A stretch of DNA of 64,000 nt from DATLGB01 sp037724045. Its GTDB lineage: Bacteria > Actinomycetota > Thermoleophilia > Solirubrobacterales > Solirubrobacteraceae. Location of the stretch: positions 32,305-96,304 of the forward strand of contig JBBJOW010000006.1 in the NCBI GenBank assembly GCA_037724045.1, in the 5' to 3' direction. Numbering within the stretch: the first letter of the stretch is position 1; each line of letters opens with the position of its first letter. Made by a program: the position numbers and the translations under genes. Below are positions 7,205 through 16,117 of the stretch, piece after piece. The notes beneath the pieces were generated by a model. That model ran no database searches and had not been told where the DNA came from. It saw nothing but the letters and a program-made list of their open reading frames with translations.

Positions 7205-8424
7205 GCGGTCACCGCCTGTCGTGCCCGACCGACGCCCGCCGCCGCGCGCAGCCCGCTCTGCAGCCCGTCCTCGTGGAAGCCCCAGGACCAGTAGGCGCCG
7301 CAGTAGTGCGTGCGGTTCACGCCCGAGATCTCGCCGTGGCGTGCCTGCGCGCGCATCCCCTCGCGCGTGTAGACCGGGTGGGCGTAGCTGATCGTGCGGA
7401 TCTTGGTCGCCGGTTCGATCGTCTCGGTGCGGTTCAGCGTCACGAGGTAGTCCGTGTCACCGGGCAACGACTGCAGCCGATTCATCCAGTAGGTCACTGA
7501 TGCGCCCCCACCCAACCCGGCGTGCCCGAGGTGGTAGTTCCAGCTCGCCCACGCCCGGCGGCGGCGCGGCATCAGCGAGGTGTCGGTGTGCAGCACGGCC
7601 TCGTTGGCCTGGTAGGGAATGGCGCCGAGGACCTCGCGCTCGGCGTCACTCGGATCGGCGAGCAGTGTCAGGGCCTGGTCGGAGTGCGTGGCGATGACGA
7701 TCTCGTCGAACGCCTCGCCGTCGACCTCGACGCGGTCGGGGAAGCGCTCGACGCGCCGCACCCGCGTGTTCAGCCGCACGTCGAGGTCGCGCGTGAGCGC
7801 CTTCACGTAGGTGCGCGAGCCGCCGGTGACCGTGCGCCACTGCGGCCGCTTGCGGAAGCCGAGCATGCCGTGGTTGGCGAAGAACTCGACGAGGAAGCGC
7901 GCCGGGAAGGTCCACATCTGCTCGGGATCGGCCGACCACACGGCAGCGGCCTGCGGGACGATCAGCTTCTTCACGAACGCGGCGCTGAAGCGCTGCTCGC
8001 GCAGCCACTCGTTCAGCGTCGGCTCGGCGTCGCCGGCCAGCAGCTTGGTCGCCGCGCGGTTGAAGCGCACGTACTCCCCGACCATGCGCTGGAACTCAGC
8101 ATCGACCAGGTGGCGCGGATTGGCGTACAGCGCCGGCACCGAGTGGGCGGCGTATTCGAAGTCGGCGCCGTCGGAGACGCCGAAGCTCATGTCCGACGGC
8201 TGGCTGGCCACGCCGAGCTCCGCGAGCAGCGCCTCGAAGCCGGGATAGTTGCGATCGTTGAAGACGATGAAGCCCGTGTCCACCGCGATCGGGCCGACGT
8301 CCACGGTGTTCGTGTGCCCCCCCGCGTAGGACCCTGCCTCGAGCACGACGACCTCGTGCTCGTCACGCAGCCGATGGGCGGCAACGAGGCCGGAGATCCC
8401 TGCGCCGATGATCGCGATCCGCAT
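7201..8424 (-). CDS. FAD-dependent oxidoreductase, amine-oxidase/desaturase-like
   Basis: 407 residues. The ATG at 8424 gives MRIAIIGAGISGLVAAHRL, a Rossmann FAD-binding GxGxxG at the very N-terminus; in-frame sequence further upstream is not conserved in type and is rejected. A second FAD-contacting block GSYAGGHTNTVDVG follows, and the C-terminal YCGAYWSWGFHEDG closes the FAD site. The family is related to phytoene-desaturase-like flavoproteins and accompanies DUF1365 and cyclopropane synthases. By analogy with mycobacterial BfaB/BfaA and proteobacterial furan fatty acid clusters it may oxidise or reduce the methylated acyl chain. First gene of its operon. Confidence 0.88.
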   Translation of the reverse strand: MRIAIIGAGISGLVAAHRLRDEHEVVVLEAGSYAGGHTNTVDVGPIAVDTGFIVFNDRNYPGFEALLAELGVASQPSDMSFGVSDGADFEYAAHSVPALYANPRHLVDAEFQRMVGEYVRFNRAATKLLAGDAEPTLNEWLREQRFSAAFVKKLIVPQAAAVWSADPEQMWTFPARFLVEFFANHGMLGFRKRPQWRTVTGGSRTYVKALTRDLDVRLNTRVRRVERFPDRVEVDGEAFDEIVIATHSDQALTLLADPSDAEREVLGAIPYQANEAVLHTDTSLMPRRRRAWASWNYHLGHAGLGGGASVTYWMNRLQSLPGDTDYLVTLNRTETIEPATKIRTISYAHPVYTREGMRAQARHGEISGVNRTHYCGAYWSWGFHEDGLQSGLRAAAGVGRARQAVTA

Positions 8425-8490
8425 TGCCTCGATATCTTCGCTGCGCAGCGTGATCCGGATCACGTCGAGCCGGCGTAACCCGCACCCGAG
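8425..8490. promoter_or_regulatory. Divergent promoter region with a perfect 14-bp palindrome
   Basis: The 66 bases between the FAD oxidoreductase (minus) and the second methyltransferase (plus) must hold promoters for both units. They contain GTGATCCGGATCAC at 8450-8463, a perfect palindrome with no spacer, placed centrally as an operator for a dimeric regulator would be. I see no clear -35/-10 pair by eye. Operator function is inferred only from symmetry and position. Confidence 0.45.
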
Positions 8491-9525
8491 ATGCATCGCT
8501 ACCAACTCCTCGACCAAGCCCTCCAACGCGGACTGCTGCCCGACCCGGTCCTGCGGGCGGGCTCGAAGTGGGGCGCGGGCGCGCGCATTCGCAAGGAGGC
8601 GCGCGGCGGGGTCGAGGCGCAGGAGGCGCGGCTGCGCGAGCTGATCGAGCGGATGTCGACGGGTCCGATCGCCGAGGAGACCGACACCGCCAACGCCCAG
8701 CACTACGAGCTGCCGGCGGAGTTCTTCGGGCTCATCCTCGGGCCGCGGCGCAAGTACTCGGGCTGCCTGTGGGCCGACGGCGTCTCGGATCTGCGCGCGG
8801 CCGAGGAGGCGATGCTGGAGTTGACCTGCGCGCGGGCCGGCATCGCGGACGGGATGGACGTGCTGGACCTCGGTTGCGGCTGGGGGTCGTTGTCGCTGTG
8901 GATGGCCGAGCGCTACCCGAACGCCCGCATCCTCGGGGTCTCCAACTCCAACGGACAGCGCGAGTGGATCGTCGCGGAGGCCGAGCGCCGCGGCCTGACC
9001 AACCTCGAGATCCGCACCCAGGACGTCAACGACTTCACGCCGGCCGAGGGCGTGTTCGACCGCGTCGTCTCGATCGAGATGTTCGAGCACATGCGCAACT
9101 GGGTGGAGCTGCTGCGCAGGATTTCGACCTGGCTCAAGCCCGTTTCCGGCAAGCTCTTCGTCCACGTGTTCTCCCAGCGCTCGCTGCCCTACCTGTTCCA
9201 GGGCACGTGGGCGGCCGAGCGCTTCTTCACTGCGGGCCTCATGCCGTCGCACGACCTCATGAGCTTCTTCCAGCGCGACCTCGTGCTCGAGCGGCGCTGG
9301 GTCGTGCCCGGCGTCCACTACGCCCGCACCCTGCAGGCGTGGTTGCGCAAGCTCGACGACAACCGCGACGAGGCGCTGCGCGTCCTGGGCCGCGAGCAGC
9401 CGCCGTCGGAGGCGCGTCGCCTCCTTGCGACCTGGCGACTCTTCCTGCTGTCCACGGACGAGATCTGGTCCTACCGCAACGGGAACGAGTGGCTCGTCAG
9501 CCACTACCTGCTCGCGCTGCGCTGA
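8491..9525 (+). CDS. Second cyclopropane-synthase-like SAM methyltransferase
   Basis: 344 residues from the ATG at 8491. Residues about 65-95 (NAQHYELPAEFFGLILGPRR then KYSGCLW) match the acyl-site region of the cyclopropane synthase family, followed by SAM motif I VLDLGCGWGSLSLWMAE and VSIEMFEHMRNW. It lacks the long N-terminal domain of the 5283-6566 synthase and resembles the shorter methyltransferases found beside DUF1295 proteins. It is divergent from the FAD-DUF1365-synthase operon, so the region encodes two related methyltransferases under one shared control region. Acyl or sterol-like substrate is inferred. Confidence 0.88.
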   Translation: MHRYQLLDQALQRGLLPDPVLRAGSKWGAGARIRKEARGGVEAQEARLRELIERMSTGPIAEETDTANAQHYELPAEFFGLILGPRRKYSGCLWADGVSDLRAAEEAMLELTCARAGIADGMDVLDLGCGWGSLSLWMAERYPNARILGVSNSNGQREWIVAEAERRGLTNLEIRTQDVNDFTPAEGVFDRVVSIEMFEHMRNWVELLRRISTWLKPVSGKLFVHVFSQRSLPYLFQGTWAAERFFTAGLMPSHDLMSFFQRDLVLERRWVVPGVHYARTLQAWLRKLDDNRDEALRVLGREQPPSEARRLLATWRLFLLSTDEIWSYRNGNEWLVSHYLLALR

Positions 9526-9528
9526 CCC

Positions 9529-10326
9529 TCAGGTTGCGCGCGCGGCCTTCGACCGCGGCGGCAGCGGGATGAAGCCCGACGTGTTCTCGACGTACTCCTT
9601 GTAACCGGGCCGCTCGGACATCGACTTCTCGAGCAGGTCCTTGCCGGAGACGCGCGTCAGGAGCACGGTCATGATCAGCGGGCTCACGATCGCCCACCAC
9701 GCCCCGCCGTCCAGGCCGATGAGGAACAGGCCCCACCAGATCGCGAAGTCGCCGAAGTAGTTCGGGTGGCGCGTGTAGCGCCACAGCCCGCGGTCCATGA
9801 CCTTTCCCTTGTTGGCCGGATCGGCCTTGAAGCGCTGCAGCTGGTGGTCGCCGCCGGCCTCGAAGACGAAGCCGACCAGCCACAACGCGGCGCCGAGGTA
9901 GGCGAGCGGCCCGAGCGCGTCGTCGGTCGATGCCGCCGCGCCCTGCAGCGGCAGTGAGACGATCCACGCCAGGACGCCCTGGAAGAGGAAGATGGTGAAG
10001 AAGCTCACCAGCGGGAAGCGGTCGCCGTGGCGCTCGCGCATCTTCTGGTAGCGCGGGTCCTCTCCCGGATGGGAGGCCTTGCGGATCGAGATGTAGACCG
10101 CGAGGCGCAGGCCCCAGATCGTGACCAGCGCGAGGGCCAAGGCGCTACGGGCCGCGTCCCCGTCGGCGACCACCACCGAGACCCAGCCGATGTTCACGAA
10201 GGCCAGGCCCCAGGCGATGTCGACGATGGAGACGTCGCGCAGCGGCAGCGATCCGGCGAAGGTCAGCAGCATCAGCACGAGCACCGCGCCACCGGAGAAG
10301 AGCATCGTTGCGCCGAGGTCGGTCAT
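9529..10326 (-). CDS. DUF1295 family membrane protein (steroid 5-alpha-reductase-like)
   Basis: 265 residues with six to seven hydrophobic segments (for example GGAVLVLMLLTFAGSLPL near the start). The C-terminal hallmark GLWRYTRHPNYFGDFAIWWG, about residues 175-195, is the cofactor-binding signature shared by DUF1295, steroid 5-alpha reductases and isoprenylcysteine methyltransferases. It would lie in the cytoplasmic membrane and reduce or methylate a lipid substrate. It converges with the methyltransferase at 8491-9525 (three bases between stops), and such pairs recur in lipid-modification clusters. Confidence 0.88.
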   Translation of the reverse strand: MTDLGATMLFSGGAVLVLMLLTFAGSLPLRDVSIVDIAWGLAFVNIGWVSVVVADGDAARSALALALVTIWGLRLAVYISIRKASHPGEDPRYQKMRERHGDRFPLVSFFTIFLFQGVLAWIVSLPLQGAAASTDDALGPLAYLGAALWLVGFVFEAGGDHQLQRFKADPANKGKVMDRGLWRYTRHPNYFGDFAIWWGLFLIGLDGGAWWAIVSPLIMTVLLTRVSGKDLLEKSMSERPGYKEYVENTSGFIPLPPRSKAARAT

Positions 10327-10358
10327 TCGGCGAAGGTACTCCGCTTGAATGCCTGCGG

Positions 10359-10961
10359 ATGGATCCGCGCGGGGTTCTTGGCGTGAGCGCCGATGCTGAC
10401 GAGGAAGCGATCAACGCCGCGTACCGCAAGCTGGCCAAGCGCTTCCACCCCGACCGCCGGCCCGACGACGAGACGGCGGCGGCCACGATGGCCGACATCA
10501 ACGCCGCCTACGCGTTGCTGCGCGACAGCCAGGGGGAGATGCACACGCGCGCCAGGGCACGCGACCGGGTGGGTGGGGTTGAATTCCGGCGGCGGACGCC
10601 CGGGTCCTGGCTGTCTCCCGACGTGCGGCGCGCGCTGGGCCCCGAACTGCTGGGGATGCTCGAGCCCGACGAGGAGATCGTCGTCGTCACCGACGCAGCG
10701 ACGTGGGACTCGTTTCGCGTACGCCTCGCGGTCTCGGACCGCCGCCTGCTGTGGCTGCGCGACGACGCCCCGACCGACCGGGTGCGCTATTTGCGCTGGC
10801 GGTCGGTGAAGTCCATCGAGGGGCGGCTCCGTCGTCCGCGGCGCCGGGTCGGCGAGCTGCGCGTCGAGCCGGTGAGCGGCCGGCGCGTCTCCTTCTCAGA
10901 GCTCGACCCGGCCGCCCTGCGACTCGTGCTGCTCGGCGCGCGCAACTTCCGAACGCAGTGA
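10359..10961 (+). CDS. J-domain protein
   Basis: About 200 residues from the ATG at 10359 (MDPRGVLGVSADADEEAINA). Residues 1-60 form a DnaJ J-domain with the KRFHPDRRPDDE loop containing the invariant HPD that stimulates Hsp70 ATPase. The rest, from about residue 85, is a beta-rich domain (EEIVVVTDAATWDSFRVRL, then RRLLWLRDD) that looks like a PH-like fold, not a zinc-binding DnaJ core. It is therefore a specialised J-protein and not the general DnaJ. An earlier in-frame ATG at 10308 would overlap the divergent DUF1295 gene and is not preferred. Confidence 0.8.
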   Translation: MDPRGVLGVSADADEEAINAAYRKLAKRFHPDRRPDDETAAATMADINAAYALLRDSQGEMHTRARARDRVGGVEFRRRTPGSWLSPDVRRALGPELLGMLEPDEEIVVVTDAATWDSFRVRLAVSDRRLLWLRDDAPTDRVRYLRWRSVKSIEGRLRRPRRRVGELRVEPVSGRRVSFSELDPAALRLVLLGARNFRTQ

Positions 10962-10975
10962 GGTTGGATGCCGGC

Positions 10976-11881
10976 GTGATCGGTCTTGCGGACGTCGAGG
11001 CGGCGGCCGGCCGGCTCGAGCGGGTGGCCGAGCGCACGAGGGCGGTCGCGTTCGGCGCGGCGGTCTTGAAGGCCGAGAACCTGCAGCGCACCGGATCCTT
11101 CAAGTTCCGCGGCGCCTACAACGCGATCGCCCAGCTCGGACCGGAGGTGCGCGGCGTGGTCGCCGCCTCGTCGGGCAACCACGCGCAGGCGGTGGCGCTC
11201 GCCGCGCGGATGCACGGCCTGCCCGCGACCATCGTCATGCCGCTGGACGCGCCCGCGGTCAAGCGCGCGGCCACCGCGGCGCTCGGCGCCGAGATCGTCG
11301 ACTACGACCGCTACGCGGAGGACCGCGAGGCGCTGCTGGGCGAGTACGCCGCCGAGCGCGGCCTGGAACCGGTGCATCCGTTCGAGGATCCGCGCGTCAT
11401 GGCCGGCCAGGGCACCGTGGCGCTCGAGCTGCTTGCCCAGGCGCCGGGCATCGACGTGCTGGTCGTGCCCGTGGGCGGTGGCGGGTTGATCTCCGGGTGC
11501 GCGACCGTCGCCGCGGCGGCCGGGGTCCGCGTCGTCGGGGTCGAGCCCGAAGCCGGGGACGACACGCGGCGTTCGCTTGCGGCGGGTGAGCGCGTCACGA
11601 TTGCCGTGCCCCGCACGATCGCCGACGGCCAGCAGGCGCCGGCGCCGGGCGTCAACACGTTCCCGATCGTCCAGCGCCTCGTCTCGGAGATCGTCACCGT
11701 CAGCGACGAGGAGATCCTCGCCGCCATGGCGCTGGCGCGGCGCGAGTTGCACCTGACCCTCGAGCCCAGCGGCGCGACCGGCCTCGCGGCGCTCCTGCAG
11801 GGGCGCGTGAGCGGCGAGCGGCCGGGCGTCGTGCTGACGGGCGGCAACGTCGACCCGCAGATGTCGACCGGACTGCGCTGA
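10976..11881 (+). CDS. Threonine/serine dehydratase, PLP fold type II
   Basis: About 300 residues. The PLP-lysine motif TGSFKFRGAYNA (Lys about residue 39), the substrate loop ASSGNHAQAVALAA, and the phosphate-binding glycine loop VPVGGGGLISG are those of the biodegradative threonine dehydratase/serine racemase group. No C-terminal regulatory ACT domain is present, so it is not the isoleucine-biosynthetic IlvA type. Two GTG starts are possible: 10958, which overlaps the J-protein stop as GTGA, and 10976; I list 10976 because a GAGG lies upstream of it and the family usually begins near LADVEAA. Confidence 0.88.
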   Translation: MIGLADVEAAAGRLERVAERTRAVAFGAAVLKAENLQRTGSFKFRGAYNAIAQLGPEVRGVVAASSGNHAQAVALAARMHGLPATIVMPLDAPAVKRAATAALGAEIVDYDRYAEDREALLGEYAAERGLEPVHPFEDPRVMAGQGTVALELLAQAPGIDVLVVPVGGGGLISGCATVAAAAGVRVVGVEPEAGDDTRRSLAAGERVTIAVPRTIADGQQAPAPGVNTFPIVQRLVSEIVTVSDEEILAAMALARRELHLTLEPSGATGLAALLQGRVSGERPGVVLTGGNVDPQMSTGLR

Positions 11882-11917
11882 GCCCGCGTTGATCAGCGAC
11901 GCCTAGGGTGCCGCGGC

Positions 11918-13426
11918 ATGGTCGGGCGGATCGTGGCGCTGGTCTCGGTCGTCGTGCTGACGGGGACGATCCTCGCGCTGATCGACCGGCGGGGGGAGAG
12001 CACGCCGGTGGCGGTCCAGCCGGACTTCGTGGCCACGCCGCCGCCGGCCACGCCGGCCCCCGCGGCCAAGGCTGCGGTCGAAGCGGCGCCGGGCGATGAG
12101 AACGCGCCGTTCGTCGACCCGTTCAGCTACGACCCGGACCGCCGCCAGGAGTTCGAGGCGCGCGCCGCGGCGGGCAACGCGCACGTCCTCTACGCCCTCT
12201 CGCCCGACGGGGTGATCGCGACCGCGGGGCGCGTCGCGCAGTTCCGCACGCAGATCGAGGCCGCGGCCGCGGAGGCCGACGTCGACCCCGACCTGCTCGA
12301 GGGGCTGGTCTTCCTGGAGAGCGCGGGCCGACCGGACATCGTCGCGCCGCAGGGCCTCGAGGGCGCGGTTGGCCTCACCCAGATCCTCGCCGAGACGGGG
12401 CAGAACCTGCTCGGCATGGACGTCGACGTCGCCGAGTCCGCCCGGCTGACCGGCAAGCTCGCCGTGGCCACCAAGGCCAAGGACATCCGGCGCCTGACGG
12501 CCGAGCGGATGCGGGTCGACCAGCGCTTCGACCCGCAGGAGGCGCTCGCGGCCACGGCTCGCTATCTGAACATCGGCAAGGAGGAGTTCGGCAGCGATGA
12601 GCTCGCCTTCGTCTCCTACCACATGGGGATCGGCAATCTCGGCGACGTGCTCGACGCCTACGCGGGCGGCCCGACGGACACGCCGCTGCGCTACGCGCAG
12701 GTCTACTTCGACTCCACCCCGGTGAGCCACGCGGCCGCGCACGACAAGCTCACCGCCCTCGGCGACGACTCCTCCAACTACCTGTGGAAGGTCCACGCCG
12801 CGCGCGACATCATGGCGCTCTACCGCGCCGACCCGGCTGGCCTGGAGGCGACTGCTGCGCTGCAGCTCGAGAAGAACTCGGCCGAGGAGGTGCTCCATCC
12901 GCGCGCGGACACCCGGATCTTCCCCAACCCCGAGGCGATCAAGCAGGCCTACCGGGACGGGGGGCTCGTCGGCCTTCCGGACGACACCCGCGTCACCGGC
13001 CTGCGCTTCGACCCGAAGATGGGCTCGCAGGCCAAGCGCGTCGGCGAGCCGCGATCCACCTACCGGGGGCTGCTGCCGGAGGCGCTCGCGGTGGCGCTGT
13101 ACATCGGCGCGCAGGTGCGCGCCGGCTCGGGCGAGGCGGGCGCCTCGCTGAAGGTCACCTCGACGATCCGCGACGAGCGCTATCAGGCAGAGCTCGTCCA
13201 GCGCAACGCCCAGGCGACCTCCGACTACTCACTGCACACCACGGGTTATGCCTTCGACATCCTGCGCCGCTACAAGAGCGAGCGCCAGGCGCTCGCCTTC
13301 CAGGCCACCCTGGACCGCCTGCGCTCGCTGAACCTGATCGCCTACGTGGTCGAGCCGGCAGCCATCCACATCGCCGTCTCCAGCGAGGCGGCGGCGTTCG
13401 AGCCGCTGCTGGATAGGGTGCGCTGA
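11918..13426 (+). CDS. Exported peptidoglycan hydrolase: lytic transglycosylase-like domain plus D,D-carboxypeptidase-like domain
   Basis: 502 residues. An N-terminal signal anchor (RIVALVSVVVLTGTILAL) is followed by an Ala/Pro-rich linker. Residues about 110-290 resemble a soluble lytic transglycosylase: DPDLLEGLVFLESAGRPDIV supplies the catalytic Glu and GAVGLTQI the conserved second motif, then YHMGIGNL. Residues about 385-500 contain SDYSLHTTGYAFDI, the metal-binding His/Asp pattern of VanY/M15-type peptidases. One protein would thus cut both glycan strands and stem peptides. It is followed without a gap by the dehalogenase gene (TGATG). Confidence 0.8.
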   Translation: MVGRIVALVSVVVLTGTILALIDRRGESTPVAVQPDFVATPPPATPAPAAKAAVEAAPGDENAPFVDPFSYDPDRRQEFEARAAAGNAHVLYALSPDGVIATAGRVAQFRTQIEAAAAEADVDPDLLEGLVFLESAGRPDIVAPQGLEGAVGLTQILAETGQNLLGMDVDVAESARLTGKLAVATKAKDIRRLTAERMRVDQRFDPQEALAATARYLNIGKEEFGSDELAFVSYHMGIGNLGDVLDAYAGGPTDTPLRYAQVYFDSTPVSHAAAHDKLTALGDDSSNYLWKVHAARDIMALYRADPAGLEATAALQLEKNSAEEVLHPRADTRIFPNPEAIKQAYRDGGLVGLPDDTRVTGLRFDPKMGSQAKRVGEPRSTYRGLLPEALAVALYIGAQVRAGSGEAGASLKVTSTIRDERYQAELVQRNAQATSDYSLHTTGYAFDILRRYKSERQALAFQATLDRLRSLNLIAYVVEPAAIHIAVSSEAAAFEPLLDRVR

Positions 13427-14304
13427 TGGACGCCATCCGCACGCCGGACGAGCTGCTCGAGGGACTGCCGGACTTCCCCTTCACGCCGCACTACCGGGAG
13501 GTTGACGGGCTTCGGCTCGCGCACATCGACGAAGGCGACGGGCCGCCCGTGATCATGTGGCACGGCGAGCCGACGTGGTCGTTCCTGTGGCGCAAGGTGC
13601 TGCCGCCGGTGCGCGACGCCGGCTACCGCGTCATCTGCCCCGACCTCGTGGGCTTCGGGCGCTCGGACAAGCCGACGGACCGCGACTGGTACACCTACGA
13701 CCGCCACTGCGCGATGGCGGCGACGCTGCTCGAGGACCTCGACATCCGCGATGCCACCTTCGTCGTGCACGACTGGGGCGGGCCGATCGGCCTGCGCCTG
13801 GCCACCGAGCATCCCGACCGCGTCGAGCGGCTCGTGCTCATGGACACCGGCGTCTCCACCGGGGACCGCGCCATGGGCGACGAGTGGCAGCGCTTCCGCG
13901 CGTTCGTGGACCGCATCGAGGACGTGCCCATGTCCCCGATCCTGCAGGGCGGGACGGAGACCGAGCTGTCCCCCGAGGTGCTCGCCGGCTACGAGAAGCC
14001 CTTCCCGAACGCGGCCTCGAAGGCGGGCATGCGCGCATTCCCCGGGCTGATCCCGCAGACGCCCGACGCACCTGGCGCGGACGTCGGCCGGCGCGTGCTC
14101 GGCGCGCTGCGCGAGGACCCGCGACCCAAGCTCGTGCTCTGGGGCCGGCAGGACTTCGTGCTGCCGCCGGAGATCGGCACGGCGTTCGCGGCGGCGATCG
14201 GCGCCGAGGCGCCCACGATGCTCGACCCCGCCGGTCACTTCGTCCAGGAGGACAAGGGCCCCGAGATCGGGGCCCTCATCGCCGACTGGCTCGGTAGTAG
14301 CTAG
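13426..14304 (+). CDS. Haloalkane dehalogenase (HLD-I type)
   Basis: 292 residues, alpha/beta hydrolase fold. The oxyanion motif WHGEPTWSFLWRKVLPPV and the nucleophile elbow VVHDWGGPIGLRLATEHP, with Asp116 as nucleophile followed by Trp117 for halide binding, are diagnostic of subfamily I dehalogenases, which hydrolyse carbon-halogen bonds to alcohols. A late catalytic acid (LWGRQDFVLP) and His (DPAGHFVQED) complete the triad. The cytoplasmic enzyme starts on the A of the previous stop (TGATG) and its stop abuts that of the convergent SDR gene. The natural substrate is unknown. Confidence 0.9.
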   Translation: MDAIRTPDELLEGLPDFPFTPHYREVDGLRLAHIDEGDGPPVIMWHGEPTWSFLWRKVLPPVRDAGYRVICPDLVGFGRSDKPTDRDWYTYDRHCAMAATLLEDLDIRDATFVVHDWGGPIGLRLATEHPDRVERLVLMDTGVSTGDRAMGDEWQRFRAFVDRIEDVPMSPILQGGTETELSPEVLAGYEKPFPNAASKAGMRAFPGLIPQTPDAPGADVGRRVLGALREDPRPKLVLWGRQDFVLPPEIGTAFAAAIGAEAPTMLDPAGHFVQEDKGPEIGALIADWLGSS

Positions 14305-15185
14305 GCCGCGGCCTGTTCGTTGATGCGCTCCTCGGCCGCCGGGGTCGACGCGGCGGCGCGCTGCTCGTAGGCGACGCGGTCGCGGCCGTGGGCCGCGTCC
14401 ATCAGCACGCGGTCGGCCTTGAGGAAGCGGGCGATGCCCTCGCGCGCCGAGCGCGGGAAGATCGCCATGAACTGGGTTATGTAACCCGTGGCCTTTGGGA
14501 CGAAGACGTCGAAGCGGGGCCGCTCGAGCGCTTCGACGATGGCGTCCGCGACATCCTCGGGCGTGATCTTCTTGACCATGCGCGCGTCTTCGAGGCCGGC
14601 GGCGAGCTCGGTGTTGACGATGCCCGGCATCACGCAGGAGACCTCGACGCCCGTGTCGCGCAACTCGTAGCGCACGGCCTCGGAGTAGCCGACGACGGCG
14701 TGCTTGGTCGCGCAGTACGTCGCGCCGCCGGGGAAGCCGCCCTTGCCCGCCACCGAGGCGATGTTGACGATGTGGCCGTCGCCCCGGCGCTTGAAGCGCG
14801 TCATCGCCTCCTTGGTGCCGTGGATGACGGCGTGGAGGTTGAGCTCGAGCTGGCGCGTGATGGACGCGTCGGACTCGTCCTCGGCGGGGACCAGCGGCAT
14901 GATCCCGGCGTTGTTGATCAGCACGTCGAGCCGGCCGAACTGGGCCTCGACCTCGTCGAGGAAGGCGGTGAAGGCAGGCCGGTCGGTCACGTCGAGGTGG
15001 CGGGCGATCGTCCCGCCGCCGAGCTGGGCCGCGGTGCGCTCCCCCGTCTGCACGTCCACGTCGCCGATCGCCACGCGGGCGCCCTTGGCGACCAGGGCCT
15101 TCGCGGTGGCGGCGCCGATCCCCCGGCCTCCGCCGGTGACGACGACGACCTTGCCGGACAGGGAGCGGGGGGGCTGCTTGGGCAT
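14301..15185 (-). CDS. Classical short-chain dehydrogenase/reductase
   Basis: 294 residues. The NAD(P) motif VVVTGGGRGIGAATA (residues about 13-27), LDVLINNAGIMP, the catalytic Ser in VNIASVAGKGG and the YCATKHAVVG Tyr-Lys pair are all intact. The C-terminal extension (VFVPKATGYITQFMAIFPRS) is common in actinobacterial SDRs of lipid or xenobiotic metabolism. It converges on the haloalkane dehalogenase with a four-base overlap of the 3' ends; a link (oxidation of the alcohol product) is possible but only suggested by position. Confidence 0.9.
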   Translation of the reverse strand: MPKQPPRSLSGKVVVVTGGGRGIGAATAKALVAKGARVAIGDVDVQTGERTAAQLGGGTIARHLDVTDRPAFTAFLDEVEAQFGRLDVLINNAGIMPLVPAEDESDASITRQLELNLHAVIHGTKEAMTRFKRRGDGHIVNIASVAGKGGFPGGATYCATKHAVVGYSEAVRYELRDTGVEVSCVMPGIVNTELAAGLEDARMVKKITPEDVADAIVEALERPRFDVFVPKATGYITQFMAIFPRSAREGIARFLKADRVLMDAAHGRDRVAYEQRAAASTPAAEERINEQAAA

Positions 15186-15248
15186 GGGCCGAGGATAGAT
15201 GGTGGTTTCGCCCGCCGGGACGTCGCAAGCGCCGCCCTCCGGGCGACG

Positions 15249-16064
15249 CTACAGGTAGGCGCCGCTCGGCAGGTATGGCCACATCGGCCCGACCTCGCCG
15301 CGCACGCAGACCGCGCATTCGGACACGAGCTCGAGGCCGGCCTCCAGCACGACGTCGAGCGCCCACCCCTGGCGCGCATCGACGTACTCGACGGTGAGGG
15401 TCTCGGCCTGGGCGAGCACCGCCTCGAGCAGCGTGCGAGCGACGCGCTCGTCGCGCGCGGCCAGCATTCGCACCCTTGCCTCGGTGAAGAGCACGAAGCC
15501 GCCGTCGTCGTGCACGAGCAGCTGCGCGCCCGCGGCCAGCAGCGCGTCGATGTCGGGCCCGTGGGCGGCGGTGCGCGCGAACCGGCTTGCGTCGTCAACG
15601 AGGGCGCGGTCGGCCGGCCAGCGGGCCTCGCGCACCCCTGGATCCCGCGACGGTCGGTTCCGGACCGTTCCCTTGGCGTCGAACGACGGCCGCAGCGCGA
15701 ACCCCGCCCGCCAGTAGGTGCGCAGCGCGCGCGTATCGCTCGAGGCGATGACGATGCCGCCGCGGGTGCCCGCGCCGTGCGCGTCCGCGACCGCCATCAG
15801 CTCGCGGCCGACGCCGCCCGACTGCCGGCGGGGATGCACGATCAGCAGCGACAGCCCCCAGATCCCCTCGCGCACGAGCGCGAGCGCGGCGCCGTCGACG
15901 ACGCCGTCGTCGTCGACGCTCACCCACGCGCCGCCCGGGTCGGTGCCGACGAGGTGGCGCACGCGCAGGACGCCGGGCGCCCTGTCGGCGGGCGGGACGC
16001 CCCACACGGTGTCCATCAGGCCGACCGCCGCCTCGGCGTCATCAGGGGTCATGGGGCGCAGCAC
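15249..16064 (-). CDS. GNAT family N-acetyltransferase
   Basis: 271 residues. MLRPMTPDDAEAAVGLMD is the usual GNAT N-terminus and LSLLIVHPRRQSGGVGRELM gives the acetyl-CoA pyrophosphate-binding motif. The ATSD-like segment SSDTRALRTYWRAGFALRPS closes the N-terminal domain; a second, weaker GNAT-like or substrate-binding half follows (residues about 140-271). The substrate cannot be predicted. The 63 bases to the SDR start hold a small GCCCTCCGGGC hairpin and nothing else obvious. Confidence 0.85.
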   Translation of the reverse strand: MLRPMTPDDAEAAVGLMDTVWGVPPADRAPGVLRVRHLVGTDPGGAWVSVDDDGVVDGAALALVREGIWGLSLLIVHPRRQSGGVGRELMAVADAHGAGTRGGIVIASSDTRALRTYWRAGFALRPSFDAKGTVRNRPSRDPGVREARWPADRALVDDASRFARTAAHGPDIDALLAAGAQLLVHDDGGFVLFTEARVRMLAARDERVARTLLEAVLAQAETLTVEYVDARQGWALDVVLEAGLELVSECAVCVRGEVGPMWPYLPSGAYL

Positions 16065-16117
16065 GGGCCGACAGATTAGGTCTGCTTGACCTGCCGTGCT
16101 CTACCCTGCGGCGCCGT

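Noticed and set aside
7201..9504. Extended 767-codon version of the FAD oxidoreductase
   Set aside because: The part above 8424 is antisense to the methyltransferase gene, and the FAD motif demands a start at MRIAIIGAG.
13342..15366. 674-codon minus-strand frame
   Set aside because: Spans the dehalogenase antisense and an off-frame copy of the SDR; Arg/Gly-rich nonsense composition.
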